A DNA stretch of 64,000 nt from Pseudomonas kuykendallii (GTDB lineage: Bacteria; Pseudomonadota; Gammaproteobacteria; Pseudomonadales; Pseudomonadaceae): positions 186,001 through 250,000 of the forward strand of contig NZ_FNNU01000005.1 in the NCBI RefSeq assembly GCF_900106975.1, in the 5' to 3' direction. The translations under genes were made by a program, and so were the position numbers. Positions 1 through 9,112 of the stretch are shown one piece after another. The notes beneath the pieces were generated by a model. The model was not told the origin of the DNA, searched no databases, and saw only the letters and a program-made list of their open reading frames with translations. Every line of letters begins with the position of its first letter. Position 1 is the first letter of the stretch.

Positions 1-398
1 GTGGCTACCAGTGCCTCGCGCAGCAGCGCGTAGACCTTCTCGCCGCGGCGGTCGGGTGTCAGGTAGTACGGCGTATCGATGAACAGGAAGGGGATTTTCT
101 CGGCATCGACGAAGGCGACGATATCCACGGTCTGGGTGACTTTCGGGTGCGCGGCGCGGATTTCCTCCTCGCTGATCACCACGTAGTTGCCCTTCTCCAG
201 TTCGACGCCCTTGACGATGTTTTCCTTCTCGATGTCCTTGCCGGTGACCTTGTTGATCCGCTTGTAGCCCACCGGGTCCATGCTGCGCTTGTCCAGCCAG
301 TCGAAGTCGACGCCCTGGCGCGTGGTCGCCGGCACCAGCGCCACGGGAATGTGCACCAGGCCGAAACTCACCGCGCCCTTCCAGATTACCCTCGGCAT
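1..398 (-). CDS. ku: Ku protein, non-homologous end joining (3' part beyond window)
   Basis: The first 132 codons of a bacterial Ku are visible and the gene runs off the left edge. The protein starts MPRVIWKGAVSFGLVHIPV, the hallmark opening of the Ku beta-barrel, followed by KGVELEKGNYVVI and a PYYLTPDRRGEKVY segment typical of the family. Ku homodimers bind double-strand DNA ends and recruit LigD, which may lie further left. The start codon at 398 is preceded by a good GAGGAG ribosome binding site. Its function is clear from family knowledge, but intactness cannot be judged because the C-terminus is missing. Confidence 0.93.
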   Translation of the reverse strand, partial: MPRVIWKGAVSFGLVHIPVALVPATTRQGVDFDWLDKRSMDPVGYKRINKVTGKDIEKENIVKGVELEKGNYVVISEEEIRAAHPKVTQTVDIVAFVDAEKIPFLFIDTPYYLTPDRRGEKVYALLREALVA

Positions 399-436
399 GT
401 CGTTCTCCTCGTTTCTCACGTCCTATGAGGAGTGGG

Positions 437-461
437 CCGGGCGAAAAAAAGTTTCGCCCGG
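437..461. other. Strong hairpin upstream of ku
   Basis: A perfect inverted repeat, CCGGGCGAAA and TTTCGCCCGG, is separated by five bases. It lies in the leader of ku and downstream of mexS. With no clean T-run on either side it could be a bidirectional stop, a leader structure for ku, or an mRNA stabiliser. Confidence 0.5.
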
Positions 462-512
462 ACGACCAGCCGTCAAGCGCCGCCGTGCGGGCCGCCGCGG
501 TTTTCGGCGCGC

Positions 513-540
513 AAAAAAAATGCCGCCCGAGGGCGGCATT
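513..540 (-). terminator. Rho-independent terminator of mexS
   Basis: The hairpin AATGCCGCCC/GGGCGGCATT is followed on the minus strand by eight U residues (the A-run at 513-520). It sits just after the mexS stop codon. Confidence 0.85.
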
Positions 541-559
541 GTGTGTCATGAAACGCGCA

Positions 560-1573
560 TCAGACCTTCAGTACGACCCGGCCACGGCAGTCGCCGCTTT
601 CCAGATACTGGTGCGCCGCGACCACGTCCTCGAACGCGAAGACCTTGTCGATGTTCGCCCGCAGCAGCCCGTCGCGGGTCAGCTGGTTGATCTGCGCCAG
701 CGCCCGCTCGACCACCTCGTGCTCCGGCTGGATGCCCAGCTCCGGGCTGCCGGTGAAATCCACCAGGCAGTGCACGAAGAACTTGAAGTTCTTCTCGAAC
801 GCCGCACAGGCCGGAAACGGTGTCTGGTTGCCGCCGTTCAGTCCGTAGAGAATCAGCTTACCGCGCGGCGCCATGATGTCGCCGAGCAGGCCCATCTGCG
901 GGCCGCCGCAGGCATCCAGCACCACATCCACGCCGTGCCCGTCGGTGAGCTTCTTGAGGCGTCCGACCAGGTCTTCTTCCTCGGTGGCGATGACCTTGTC
1001 TGCGCCGAGGCCGATCAGGTAATCGCGATCGTCCGAGGTGTCGCTGGTGGCGAACACCTGGGCGCCCAGCGCCTTGGCCATCTGGATCGAGGATGGTCCC
1101 GAACAGTGGCTGGCGTCGGTGATCAGTACACGCTGGCCGGCCTTCATTCGCGCCAGCTCGGTGAAACCCAGATAGGCGATCAGCAGCGGCATGTAGTGCA
1201 CCGCGGCCTGCTCGGCGCTGAGCACGTCCGGGTAACGAGTCAGCGAGGTGCTCGGCATCAGCATGCATTCGCCATACGCCGGGTACTCGTTGACGCTGTG
1301 GCCCAGGAAGCTCGCGACACGGTCGCCGACCTTGAAACGAGTGACTTCGCTACCGATCGCGATGACCTCGCCGGCCAGCTCGCTGCCAAGCCCCGCGGGG
1401 AGTTGCGCATGCTGCGGTGCCAGGTCCTGGCGCCAGAGCACATCGCCCCAATTGACGCCGATCGCCTCGACACGCACCAGCACTTCACCGGCATTCGGCT
1501 GGCGAACAGACTGTTCTTCGATCCTCAGCACATCGGCCGGACCGAACTGGTGGAAACGGATCACGCGGTTCAT
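560..1573 (-). CDS. mexS: MexS-type quinone oxidoreductase (zinc-independent MDR family)
   Basis: A 337-residue medium-chain dehydrogenase/reductase. The N-terminal GroES-like part begins MNRVIRFHQFGPADVL, and a Rossmann domain follows from about residue 125. The zinc-binding residues of classical alcohol dehydrogenases are absent, as in NADPH:quinone reductases. Divergent placement next to mexT and mexEF-oprN identifies it as MexS, whose loss in P. aeruginosa activates MexT and raises MexEF-OprN expression, probably through build-up of electrophilic metabolites. The start at 1573 is chosen because GAGGT sits six bases upstream; an in-frame ATG at 1597 has no such site. Confidence 0.9.
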   Translation of the reverse strand: MNRVIRFHQFGPADVLRIEEQSVRQPNAGEVLVRVEAIGVNWGDVLWRQDLAPQHAQLPAGLGSELAGEVIAIGSEVTRFKVGDRVASFLGHSVNEYPAYGECMLMPSTSLTRYPDVLSAEQAAVHYMPLLIAYLGFTELARMKAGQRVLITDASHCSGPSSIQMAKALGAQVFATSDTSDDRDYLIGLGADKVIATEEEDLVGRLKKLTDGHGVDVVLDACGGPQMGLLGDIMAPRGKLILYGLNGGNQTPFPACAAFEKNFKFFVHCLVDFTGSPELGIQPEHEVVERALAQINQLTRDGLLRANIDKVFAFEDVVAAHQYLESGDCRGRVVLKV

Positions 1574-1667
1574 CGCATACCTCGAATTCACTCTCAATGC
1601 CTACGGACTTTATCCGTTGAAGGGAGGCAACTCTACCTGTCGGCATCGATAGTGGTCATGCCTGGCA

Positions 1668-2717
1668 GTGATTCGGTGTGCCGGCAGGCTGCAAAAAAGC
1701 CTTCAAATCCAGGCCCGGCTGAGTAAGATGCCGAAACGAAAAAAACGCCCGGCGTACGTCCGGGAGCCCCGCCTAGACCCCGTGCCGCGAGTGAAGGGAA
1801 TGAACCGCAACGACTTGCGTCGCCTCGACCTCAACCTGCTGATCGTCTTCGAGACGCTGATGCACGAGCGCAGTGTGACCCGCGCCGCGGAGAAGCTGTT
1901 CCTCGGTCAGCCGGCGATCAGCGCGGCGCTTTCCCGCCTGCGCAGCCTGTTCGACGACGCCTTGTTCGTGCGCACCGGACGCAGCATGGAGCCGACCGCG
2001 CGGGCGCAGGAAATCTTCGCCCTGCTCTCGCCGGCGCTGGATTCGATTTCCACTGCGGTCAGCCGTGCCAGCGAGTTCGAGCCGTCCACCAGCAACCTGG
2101 TGTTCCGCATCGGCCTCTCCGATGAAGTCGAGTTCGCCCTGCTGCCGCCGCTGCTGCGCCGCATCCGAACCGAGGCCCCCGGCGTGGTGCTGGTGGTGCG
2201 TCGCGCCAACTACCTTCTGATGCCGAACCTGCTGGCCTCGGGCGAGATTTCCGTTGGCGTCAGCTACACCGACGAGCTGCCGGCCAACGCCAAGCGCAAG
2301 GTCCTGCGCCGCAGCAAACCCAAGGTGCTGCGCGCCGACTCGATTCCCGGCCCGTTGACGCTGGAGGATTTCTGCTCGAGGCCGCACGCGATGGTCTCGT
2401 TCGCCGGGGACCTCAACGGCTTCATCGACGAGGAACTCGAACTGGTCGACTGCAAGCGCCGCGTTGTGCTCGCCGTGCCTCAGTTCAACGGCCTGAGCAC
2501 GCTGATCGCCGGCACCGACATCATCGCCACCGTGCCGGACTACGCCGCCGACGTGATGGCCGCCGGTGGCGGGCTGCGCGTCGAGCCGTTGCCGTTCGAC
2601 AGCACCCGCTCCTTTGAACTGTCGATGGCCTGGCGCGGCGCCCAGGACAACGACCCGGCCGAACGCTGGCTGCGTTCGCGCATCCAGATGTTCATCGGCG
2701 ATCCGGACAGCCTCTGA
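1668..2717 (+). CDS. mexT: MexT, LysR-type activator of mexEF-oprN
   Basis: LysR regulator with the winged HTH in the segment SVTRAAEKLFLGQPAISAAL, followed by a substrate-binding domain with the MexT-like stretch LLPPLLRRIRTEAPG. It senses redox or electrophile stress and activates mexEF-oprN and mexS. The frame is open from a GTG at 1668 (349 aa, close to the full-length MexT reported for P. aeruginosa). The shorter, also classical start MNRNDLRRLDLN is at 1800 (305 aa). Neither has a convincing ribosome binding site, so the start is uncertain. The position where PAO1 carries a tandem 8-bp duplication (around 1905-1915) has a single copy here, so the regulator should be functional. Confidence 0.9.
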   Translation: MIRCAGRLQKSLQIQARLSKMPKRKKRPAYVREPRLDPVPRVKGMNRNDLRRLDLNLLIVFETLMHERSVTRAAEKLFLGQPAISAALSRLRSLFDDALFVRTGRSMEPTARAQEIFALLSPALDSISTAVSRASEFEPSTSNLVFRIGLSDEVEFALLPPLLRRIRTEAPGVVLVVRRANYLLMPNLLASGEISVGVSYTDELPANAKRKVLRRSKPKVLRADSIPGPLTLEDFCSRPHAMVSFAGDLNGFIDEELELVDCKRRVVLAVPQFNGLSTLIAGTDIIATVPDYAADVMAAGGGLRVEPLPFDSTRSFELSMAWRGAQDNDPAERWLRSRIQMFIGDPDSL

Positions 2718-2789
2718 CTGGCAACCGCGGACGATTCGACGCGCGCGGAAACACCTGTGACGGAACTATCGATATCGCGAGATGTATCC

Positions 2790-2813
2790 ATCAGCCATAT
2801 CGATAATCACATT
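2790..2813 (+). promoter_or_regulatory. Candidate MexT binding site upstream of mexE
   Basis: ATCA-N5-ATCGAT-N4-ACATT resembles the MexT box consensus ATCA-N5-GTCGAT-N4-ACYAT described for P. aeruginosa, with one mismatch in the central hexamer and imperfect agreement in the last block. It lies about 80 bp before mexE. A second ATCGAT occurs at 2768-2773. Recognised by eye from remembered consensus, so moderate confidence. Confidence 0.6.
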
Positions 2814-2891
2814 CGGCTCGTTCGATTCGCCTAGCCGTGGCCCCCGAAGCAGACTCCGCTCCATTCAGCAATCGTCTGGCGGAGCAACCCT

Positions 2892-4115
2892 ATGGAACAG
2901 TCAATCAATTCACTCTGGCGTCTGCCGCTAAGCCTCGCGGCTCTGCTGGTATTGACTGCCTGTGGCAAGAACACGGAAACCGCCCAGCAGATGCCGGTGC
3001 CGAAAGTCAGCGTCGCCGAGGTGATCGAACAGCCGGTCAACGAGTGGGACGAATTCACCGGTCGCCTGGAGGCTCCCGAGTCGGTGGAAATCCGTCCGCG
3101 CGTTTCCGGTTACGTCGACAAGGTGGCCTTCGAGGAAGGCTCGCTGGTGAAGAAAGGCGACCTGCTGTTCCAGATCGATCCGCGCCCCTTCCAGGCCGAG
3201 GTCGAACGCCTGCAGGCGCAACTGCAACAAGCCCGCGCCGCGCTGAGCCGCGCCGAGAACGAAGCCCGTCGCGGCGACCGTCTGCGTCAGAGCAACGCGA
3301 TTTCCGCCGAGCTCGCCGACGCCCGCACCAGCACCGCTGCCGAAGCCAAGGCCGCGGTCGCGGCCATCCAGGCGCAACTGGATAACGCCCGCCTTGACCT
3401 CGGTTTCACCCGTGTAATCGCGCCCATCGACGGTCGTGTCGGCCGCGCCGAGATCACCGCGGGCAACCTGGTCAACGCCGGTCAGTCGCTGCTCACCTCG
3501 CTGGTCTCGACCGACAAGGTGTATGCCTATTTCGACGCCGACGAACGCGCCTTCCTCAAGTATTCCGCCCTCGCCCGCAGCCGCGGCGCCGATACCCGCG
3601 ATGCCAGCCCGGTCTACCTGGGCCTGACCAGCGAAGACGGCACCCCGCATCTGGGCCAGCTGGACTTCCTCGACAACCAGGTCAACCCGCGCACCGGCAC
3701 CATCCGCGGTCGCGCCGTGTTCGACAACAAGGACGGCCAGTTCACCCCGGGGCTCTATGCACGGCTCAAGCTGGTCGGCAGCAACACCTACGACGCCATG
3801 CTGATCCAGGATGTCGCCGTGGGCACCGACCTCGGCAAGAAATTCGTCCTGGTGCTCGATGCCGACAGCAAGGTCGCCTACCGGCCGGTCGAGCTGGGCC
3901 CCAAGCTGGAAGGTCTGCGGATCGTCCGCAAGGGTCTGGAAAAGGGTGAGCGGATCGTCGTCAACGGCCTGCAGCGGGCATTCCCCGGTGCACCGGTGGA
4001 CCCGGAAACCGTGCCGATGGCCAGCGAGCAGACGCTCTCCGCGCTGAAAGAGCAACGCGAAGCCCTGGCCCAGCGGCCAGGCAAGCCGGAAGCGCTAAAG
4101 GTCAGCCTGAAGTAA
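2892..4115 (+). CDS. mexE: MexE, periplasmic adaptor of the MexEF-OprN RND pump
   Basis: 407-residue membrane fusion protein. A lipoprotein signal ends in the lipobox LTAC (residues ~21-24), followed by a biotinyl-lipoyl-like region (PRVSGYVDKVAFEEGSLVKKG), an alpha-helical hairpin rich in Ala/Glu/Arg (about 100-160) and beta-barrel/membrane-proximal domains. It bridges MexF in the inner membrane and OprN in the outer membrane. First gene of the mexE-mexF-oprN operon, 174 bp after mexT and downstream of a MexT-like box. The family exports chloramphenicol, fluoroquinolones, trimethoprim and quorum-sensing precursors in P. aeruginosa. Confidence 0.95.
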   Translation: MEQSINSLWRLPLSLAALLVLTACGKNTETAQQMPVPKVSVAEVIEQPVNEWDEFTGRLEAPESVEIRPRVSGYVDKVAFEEGSLVKKGDLLFQIDPRPFQAEVERLQAQLQQARAALSRAENEARRGDRLRQSNAISAELADARTSTAAEAKAAVAAIQAQLDNARLDLGFTRVIAPIDGRVGRAEITAGNLVNAGQSLLTSLVSTDKVYAYFDADERAFLKYSALARSRGADTRDASPVYLGLTSEDGTPHLGQLDFLDNQVNPRTGTIRGRAVFDNKDGQFTPGLYARLKLVGSNTYDAMLIQDVAVGTDLGKKFVLVLDADSKVAYRPVELGPKLEGLRIVRKGLEKGERIVVNGLQRAFPGAPVDPETVPMASEQTLSALKEQREALAQRPGKPEALKVSLK

Positions 4116-4249
4116 GCCGTTCTGCCTCTCTTCGGAGAGGTCCGGACGGGTCGCCCGTCCGATAACCACCTGGAATGCCTCCACCCGTTCTCTCGATCCG
4201 AGGGGCCGGGGAACGGCTGTGCCTGTTCGTTCCACAAAGGAATACCCCG

Positions 4250-7200
4250 ATGAACTTCTCCCAGTTCTTCATCCAGCGGCCGATCTTCGCCGCGGTGCTG
4301 TCGCTGATCATCCTGATCGGCGGCGCCATCTCGCTGTTCCAGCTGCCGATCAGCGAGTACCCGGAGGTCGTGCCGCCCACCGTGGTGGTGCGCGCCAACT
4401 TCCCGGGCGCCAACCCCAAGGTGATCGGCGAAACCGTCGCCGCACCGCTGGAACAGGCGATCACCGGCGTCGAAGGCATGCTCTACATGTCGTCCCAGGC
4501 CACCGCCGACGGCAAGATGACGCTGACCGTGACCTTCGCCCTCGGCACCGACCTGGACAACGCCCAGGTGCAGGTGCAGAACCGCGTGACGCGGACCCAG
4601 CCCAAGCTGCCCGAGGAGGTCACCCGGATCGGCATCACCGTGGACAAGAGCTCGCCCGAGCTGACCATGGTGGTCCATCTGACCTCGCCGGATGACCGCT
4701 ACGACATGCTCTACCTGTCGAACTACGCGGTGCTCAACGTGAAGGACGAACTGGCCCGCCTCGGCGGCGTCGGTGACGTGCAGCTGTTCGGCCTTGGCGA
4801 GTACTCGCTGCGGGTGTGGCTGGATCCGGCCAAGGTCGCCCAGCGCAACCTGACCGCCACCGACGTGGTCACTGCGATTCGCGAGCAGAACCGCCAGGTC
4901 GCCGCCGGCCAGCTCGGCGCGCCGCCGTCGCCCGGCGACACCAGCTTCCAGCTGTCGGTGAACACCCAGGGTCGCCTGGTCAGCGAGGAGGAGTTCGAGA
5001 ACATCATCATCCGCAGCGGCCCGAACGGCGAGATCACCCGCCTGCGCGACATCGCACGGGTCGAACTGGGGTCCGCCCAGTACGCCCTGCGTTCGCTGCT
5101 GGACAACCAGCCGGCCGTCGCCATCCCGATCTTCCAGCGTCCGGGCTCGAACGCCATCGAGGTGTCCAACCAAGTCCGCGCGAAGATGGCCGAGCTGAAG
5201 AAATCCTTCCCGCAGGGTATGGACTATTCGATCGTCTACGACCCGACCATCTTCGTTCGTGGTTCCATCGAGGCGGTGGTGCACACGCTGTTCGAAGCGC
5301 TGCTGCTGGTGGTGCTGGTGGTGATCCTGTTCCTGCAGACCTGGCGTGCCTCGATCATCCCGCTGGCCGCCGTGCCGGTCTCGCTGATCGGCACCTTCGC
5401 GGTCATGCACATGTTCGGCTTTTCGCTCAACGCGTTGTCGCTGTTTGGCCTGGTGCTGGCGATCGGCATCGTGGTGGACGACGCCATCGTGGTGGTGGAA
5501 AACGTCGAGCGGAACATCGGTCTCGGGCTGAAACCGGTTGAAGCAACCAAGAAAGCCATGGGCGAAGTCACCGGGCCGATCATCGCCACCGCGCTGGTGC
5601 TGTGCGCCGTGTTCGTGCCGACCGCGTTCATTTCCGGCCTCACCGGGCAGTTCTACAAGCAGTTCGCGCTGACCATCGCCATCTCGACGATCATCTCGGC
5701 GTTCAACTCGCTGACCCTCTCGCCGGCCTTGGCCGCGGTGCTGCTGCGTGACCACGATGCGCCGAAGGACCGCTTCTCGCGTGTCCTGGACACGATCTTC
5801 GGTGGCTGGCTGTTCCGTCCGTTCAACCGCTTCTTCGACCGCGCCAGTAACGGCTACGTCGGCACCGTGAAGCGCGTTTTGCGCGGCAGCGGCATCGCCC
5901 TGGTGGTCTACCTCGGGCTGCTCGGCCTCGGCTGGGCGGGTTTCGCCAGCACGCCGACCGGTTTCGTGCCGCAGCAGGACAAGCAGTACCTGGTGGCCTT
6001 CGCCCAGTTGCCCGATGCGGCGAGCCTCGACCGCACCGAGTCGGTGATCCGCAAGATGTCCGAGCTGGCGCTGAAGAACCCCGGCATCGACCACAGCGTT
6101 GCCTTCCCCGGCCTGAACATCAACGGCTTCACTAACAGCCCGAACAGCGGCGTGGTGTTCTTCGCGCTCAAGGATTTCGACCAGCGCAAGGACCCTTCGC
6201 TGTCCGCCGCCTCGATCGTCGCCGACATGAACGCGCAGTACGCCGGGATTCAGGACGCCTACATCGCGATCTTCCCGCCGCCGCCGGTCATGGGCCTGGG
6301 CACCATCGGTGGCTTCCGCCTGCAGGTGCAGGACCGCGGCAACCTCGGTTACGACGAGCTGTATAAGCAGACCCAGAACGTCATCAACAAGGCCCGTCAG
6401 CTGCCTGAACTGGCGCCCATGTCGGTATTCTCCAGCTATCAGGTGAACGTGCCGCAGGTCGAGGCCGCGATCGACCGCGACAAGGCCAAGACCCACGGCG
6501 TGGCGATCAGCGACATCTTCGACACCCTGCAGGTCTACCTCGGTTCGCTGTACGCCAATGACTTCAACCGTTTCGGCCGGACCTACCAGGTCAACGTGCA
6601 GGCCGAGCAGCAGTTCCGCCTCGAGCCTGAGCAGATCGGCCAACTGAAGGTGCGCAACGACCGTGGCGAGATGATCCCACTGTCCAGCTTCGTCAAGGTC
6701 GACGGTACCTCCGGTCCCGACCGGGTCATGCACTACAACGGTTTCGTCACCGCCGAGATCAACGGTGCACCTGCGCCGGGCTACAGCTCCGGCCAGGCGG
6801 AAGCGGCGATCAGTCGCCTGCTCAAGGAGGAGCTGCCGATCGGCATCACCTACGAGTGGACCGACCTGACCTACCAGCAGATTCTCGCCGGCAATACCGC
6901 GCTGTTCGTCTTCCCGCTCTGCGTGCTGCTGGCGTTCCTCGTGCTCGCCGCGCAGTACGAAAGCTGGAGCCTGCCGCTGGCGGTGATCCTGATCGTGCCG
7001 ATGACGCTGGTATCGGCGATCAGCGGGGTGATCCTCTCCGGTGGCGATAACAACATCTTCACCCAGATCGGATTGATCGTACTGGTGGGCCTGGCGTGCA
7101 AGAACGCGATCCTCATCGTCGAGTTCGCCAAGGACAAGCAGGAAGAAGGCATGGACCGCATGGCGGCGATCCTGGAAGCTTGCCGCCTGCGTCTGCGGCC

Positions 7201-7426
7201 GATCCTGATGACCTCCATCGCCTTCATCATGGGTGTGGTGCCGCTGGTGCTTTCCTCCGGCGCCGGCGCCGAGATGCGCCACGCCATGGGGGTCGCGGTG
7301 TTCTCCGGGATGCTCGGCGTGACCTTCTTCGGCCTGCTGCTGACCCCGGTGTTCTATGTACTGATCCGCGCCTTCGTCGAGAAGCGCGAGGCCCGCAAGG
7401 CCCGTTCGCAGGAGCTGCACGCATGA
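4250..7426 (+). CDS. mexF: MexF, RND inner-membrane efflux transporter
   Basis: 1,058-residue HAE1-family RND transporter, near the 1,062 of PAO1 MexF. The start MNFSQFFIQRPIFAAVLSL gives TM1. The proton-relay aspartate pair is in GIVVDDAIVVVEN of TM4, and KNAILIVEFAKD marks TM10. Two large periplasmic loops separate TM1/2 and TM7/8. AAAGGA lies before the ATG at 4250; an upstream in-frame extension to 4175 lacks a ribosome site and does not match the family. It uses the proton gradient to push drugs through OprN. It overlaps oprN by 4 bp. Confidence 0.96.
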   Translation: MNFSQFFIQRPIFAAVLSLIILIGGAISLFQLPISEYPEVVPPTVVVRANFPGANPKVIGETVAAPLEQAITGVEGMLYMSSQATADGKMTLTVTFALGTDLDNAQVQVQNRVTRTQPKLPEEVTRIGITVDKSSPELTMVVHLTSPDDRYDMLYLSNYAVLNVKDELARLGGVGDVQLFGLGEYSLRVWLDPAKVAQRNLTATDVVTAIREQNRQVAAGQLGAPPSPGDTSFQLSVNTQGRLVSEEEFENIIIRSGPNGEITRLRDIARVELGSAQYALRSLLDNQPAVAIPIFQRPGSNAIEVSNQVRAKMAELKKSFPQGMDYSIVYDPTIFVRGSIEAVVHTLFEALLLVVLVVILFLQTWRASIIPLAAVPVSLIGTFAVMHMFGFSLNALSLFGLVLAIGIVVDDAIVVVENVERNIGLGLKPVEATKKAMGEVTGPIIATALVLCAVFVPTAFISGLTGQFYKQFALTIAISTIISAFNSLTLSPALAAVLLRDHDAPKDRFSRVLDTIFGGWLFRPFNRFFDRASNGYVGTVKRVLRGSGIALVVYLGLLGLGWAGFASTPTGFVPQQDKQYLVAFAQLPDAASLDRTESVIRKMSELALKNPGIDHSVAFPGLNINGFTNSPNSGVVFFALKDFDQRKDPSLSAASIVADMNAQYAGIQDAYIAIFPPPPVMGLGTIGGFRLQVQDRGNLGYDELYKQTQNVINKARQLPELAPMSVFSSYQVNVPQVEAAIDRDKAKTHGVAISDIFDTLQVYLGSLYANDFNRFGRTYQVNVQAEQQFRLEPEQIGQLKVRNDRGEMIPLSSFVKVDGTSGPDRVMHYNGFVTAEINGAPAPGYSSGQAEAAISRLLKEELPIGITYEWTDLTYQQILAGNTALFVFPLCVLLAFLVLAAQYESWSLPLAVILIVPMTLVSAISGVILSGGDNNIFTQIGLIVLVGLACKNAILIVEFAKDKQEEGMDRMAAILEACRLRLRPILMTSIAFIMGVVPLVLSSGAGAEMRHAMGVAVFSGMLGVTFFGLLLTPVFYVLIRAFVEKREARKARSQELHA

Positions 7427-8814
7427 AAGCGATCTTCGCCCCTACCCTGCTCGTCCTGGCGCTGAGCGCCTGTGCGGTGGGCCCGGACTACAAGGCGCCG
7501 CAGACCGAGGCGGCGCTGGTCACCGCCGCGCAGAGCACTGACTATGACCACAGCCGTTTCGAGGCCGCCTGGTGGCAGCAGTTCGAGGACCCGATCCTCG
7601 ATTCGCTGGTCACCGAGGCGCTCGGCCAGAACCGCGAGCTGCGCGTCGCCTTCGCCCGCCTCAAGGCGGCCCGGGCGATCCGCGACGACGTCGCCAACGA
7701 CAACCTGCCCACCGTCACCAGCCGCGCCAGTTCGGAAGTCGGCAAGGCGCAGCAGCCGGGCCAGACCACCGACCGGGTCAACGTCGAGCGCTACGACCTG
7801 GGCCTGGACATGGCCTGGGAGGTCGACCTGTTCGGTCGTATCCAGCGCCAGCTGGAAGCCAGCGAAGCGCAGATCGAGGTCTCCGAAGCGGAGCTGTACC
7901 AACTGCAGGTCAGCCTGATCGCCGAACTGGTGGATGCCTACGGCGACCTGCGCGGTGCCCAGCTGCGCGAGCAGATCGCCAGCGACAACCTGAAGAACCA
8001 GCGCGCCTCGCGTGGCGTCACTGTCGATCTGCGCGACGCCGGCGTCGGCAGCGAGCTGGACGTGCTGCGTTCCGATGCGCGGGTCGCCGCCGTCGAGGCC
8101 AGCCTGCCGGTGCTGCAGGCCGAACAGGTCCGCGCGCGCAACCGCATCGCCACCCTGCTCGGCGAGCGTCCTGCCGAGCTGACCGTCGACCTCTCGCCGA
8201 AGAAGCTGCCGAGCATTTCCAAGGCGCTGCCGGTGGGCGATCCGGCCGAGCTGCTGCGCCGCCGTCCGGACGTGCGTGCAGCCGAGCGCCAGTTGGCGGC
8301 CTCCACCGCCAACATCGGCGTGGCCACCGCGGACCTGTTCCCGCGGGTCAGCCTGTCCGGGTTCCTCGGCTTCACCGCCGGGCGCGGCTCGCAGATCGGC
8401 TCCAGCGCGGCGCAGGCCTGGGGCCTCGGCCCGACGATCACCTGGGCGGCCTTCGACCTCGGCAGCGTGCGTGCCCGTCTGCGCGGCGCCAAGGCCGACA
8501 GCGAAGGCGCGCTGGCCAACTACGAGCAGCAGGTATTGCTGGCGCTGGAAGAGTCGGAAAACGCCTTCAGCGACTACGGCAAGACCCAGCAACGCCTGCT
8601 CGCGCTGATCCGCCAGTCCGAAGCCAGCCGCGCGGCGGCCGAGCAGGCCGGCATTCGCTACCGCGAAGGTACCGTCGACTTTCTCGTGCTGCTGGACGCC
8701 GAACGCGAGCGCCTGGCCGCCGAAGACGCGCAGGCGCAGGCCGAGATCGACCTCTATCGCGGCATCGTTTCCATCTACAAGGCCCTCGGCGGCGGGTGGC
8801 AACTGCAGGGCTGA
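7423..8814 (+). CDS. oprN: OprN, outer-membrane channel of MexEF-OprN
   Basis: 463-residue TolC/NodT-type outer-membrane factor. A lipoprotein signal with lipobox LSAC (about residues 13-16) is followed by the family motif VGPDYKAP. Two repeated coiled-coil halves carry the usual LLRRRPDVRAAERQL signature. Its ATG overlaps the mexF stop (ATGA), so translation is coupled. A hairpin terminator follows 13 bp after the stop, closing the operon. Confidence 0.95.
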   Translation: MKAIFAPTLLVLALSACAVGPDYKAPQTEAALVTAAQSTDYDHSRFEAAWWQQFEDPILDSLVTEALGQNRELRVAFARLKAARAIRDDVANDNLPTVTSRASSEVGKAQQPGQTTDRVNVERYDLGLDMAWEVDLFGRIQRQLEASEAQIEVSEAELYQLQVSLIAELVDAYGDLRGAQLREQIASDNLKNQRASRGVTVDLRDAGVGSELDVLRSDARVAAVEASLPVLQAEQVRARNRIATLLGERPAELTVDLSPKKLPSISKALPVGDPAELLRRRPDVRAAERQLAASTANIGVATADLFPRVSLSGFLGFTAGRGSQIGSSAAQAWGLGPTITWAAFDLGSVRARLRGAKADSEGALANYEQQVLLALEESENAFSDYGKTQQRLLALIRQSEASRAAAEQAGIRYREGTVDFLVLLDAERERLAAEDAQAQAEIDLYRGIVSIYKALGGGWQLQG

Positions 8815-8827
8815 TCGAGCTCCTCCG

Positions 8828-8853
8828 AGCCGGCTGCCCCTGGCCGGCTTTTT
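8828..8853 (+). terminator. Terminator of mexE-mexF-oprN
   Basis: Stem AGCCGG/CCGGCT around a 10-base loop, followed by a T-run; 13 bp after the oprN stop. Confidence 0.75.
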
Positions 8854-8930
8854 CCAACCTCACGGATACCGCTCCTGGCCGTGGGGTTTTTTTTGGCCTG
8901 GGAAAAGGTGAAGCCTGTTGGGCGTAACCC

Positions 8931-9109
8931 GGTGCGCGCGGCGCACCCTACGGGCAGCGGAGAGACAGACGTAGGGTGCGCATGCGCACCAGCGACCACT
9001 TCGTATGGCGCGGTGCGCGCGGCGCACCCTACGGGCAGCGGAGAACCGGACGTAGGGTGCGCCATGCGCACCAGGGGACCACTTCGCATGAACCGGTGCG
9101 CGCGGCGGA
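8931..9109. repeat. Tandem ~81-bp repeat, two copies plus a partial third
   Basis: Copies begin at 8931, 9012 and 9094, each opening GGTGCGCGCGGCGCACC (the third is cut short and diverged). Inside each copy CACCCTAC is mirrored by GTAGGGTG, so each unit folds into a hairpin. Such GTAGGGTGCGC...GCGCACCCTAC elements are common intergenic repeats in Pseudomonas. Together with the preceding terminator, it fills the gap between oprN and the next gene; I see no coding sequence there. Confidence 0.85.
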
Positions 9110-9112
9110 CGC

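Noticed and set aside
3878..7420. A 1,180-codon open frame on the minus strand opposite mexF
   Set aside because: Same strand-shadow effect; low-complexity HDRQ-rich product and no ribosome site.
8931..9109. CRISPR-like array
   Set aside because: Only two and a half units, period 81 bp with conserved interior instead of unique spacers, and no cas genes.
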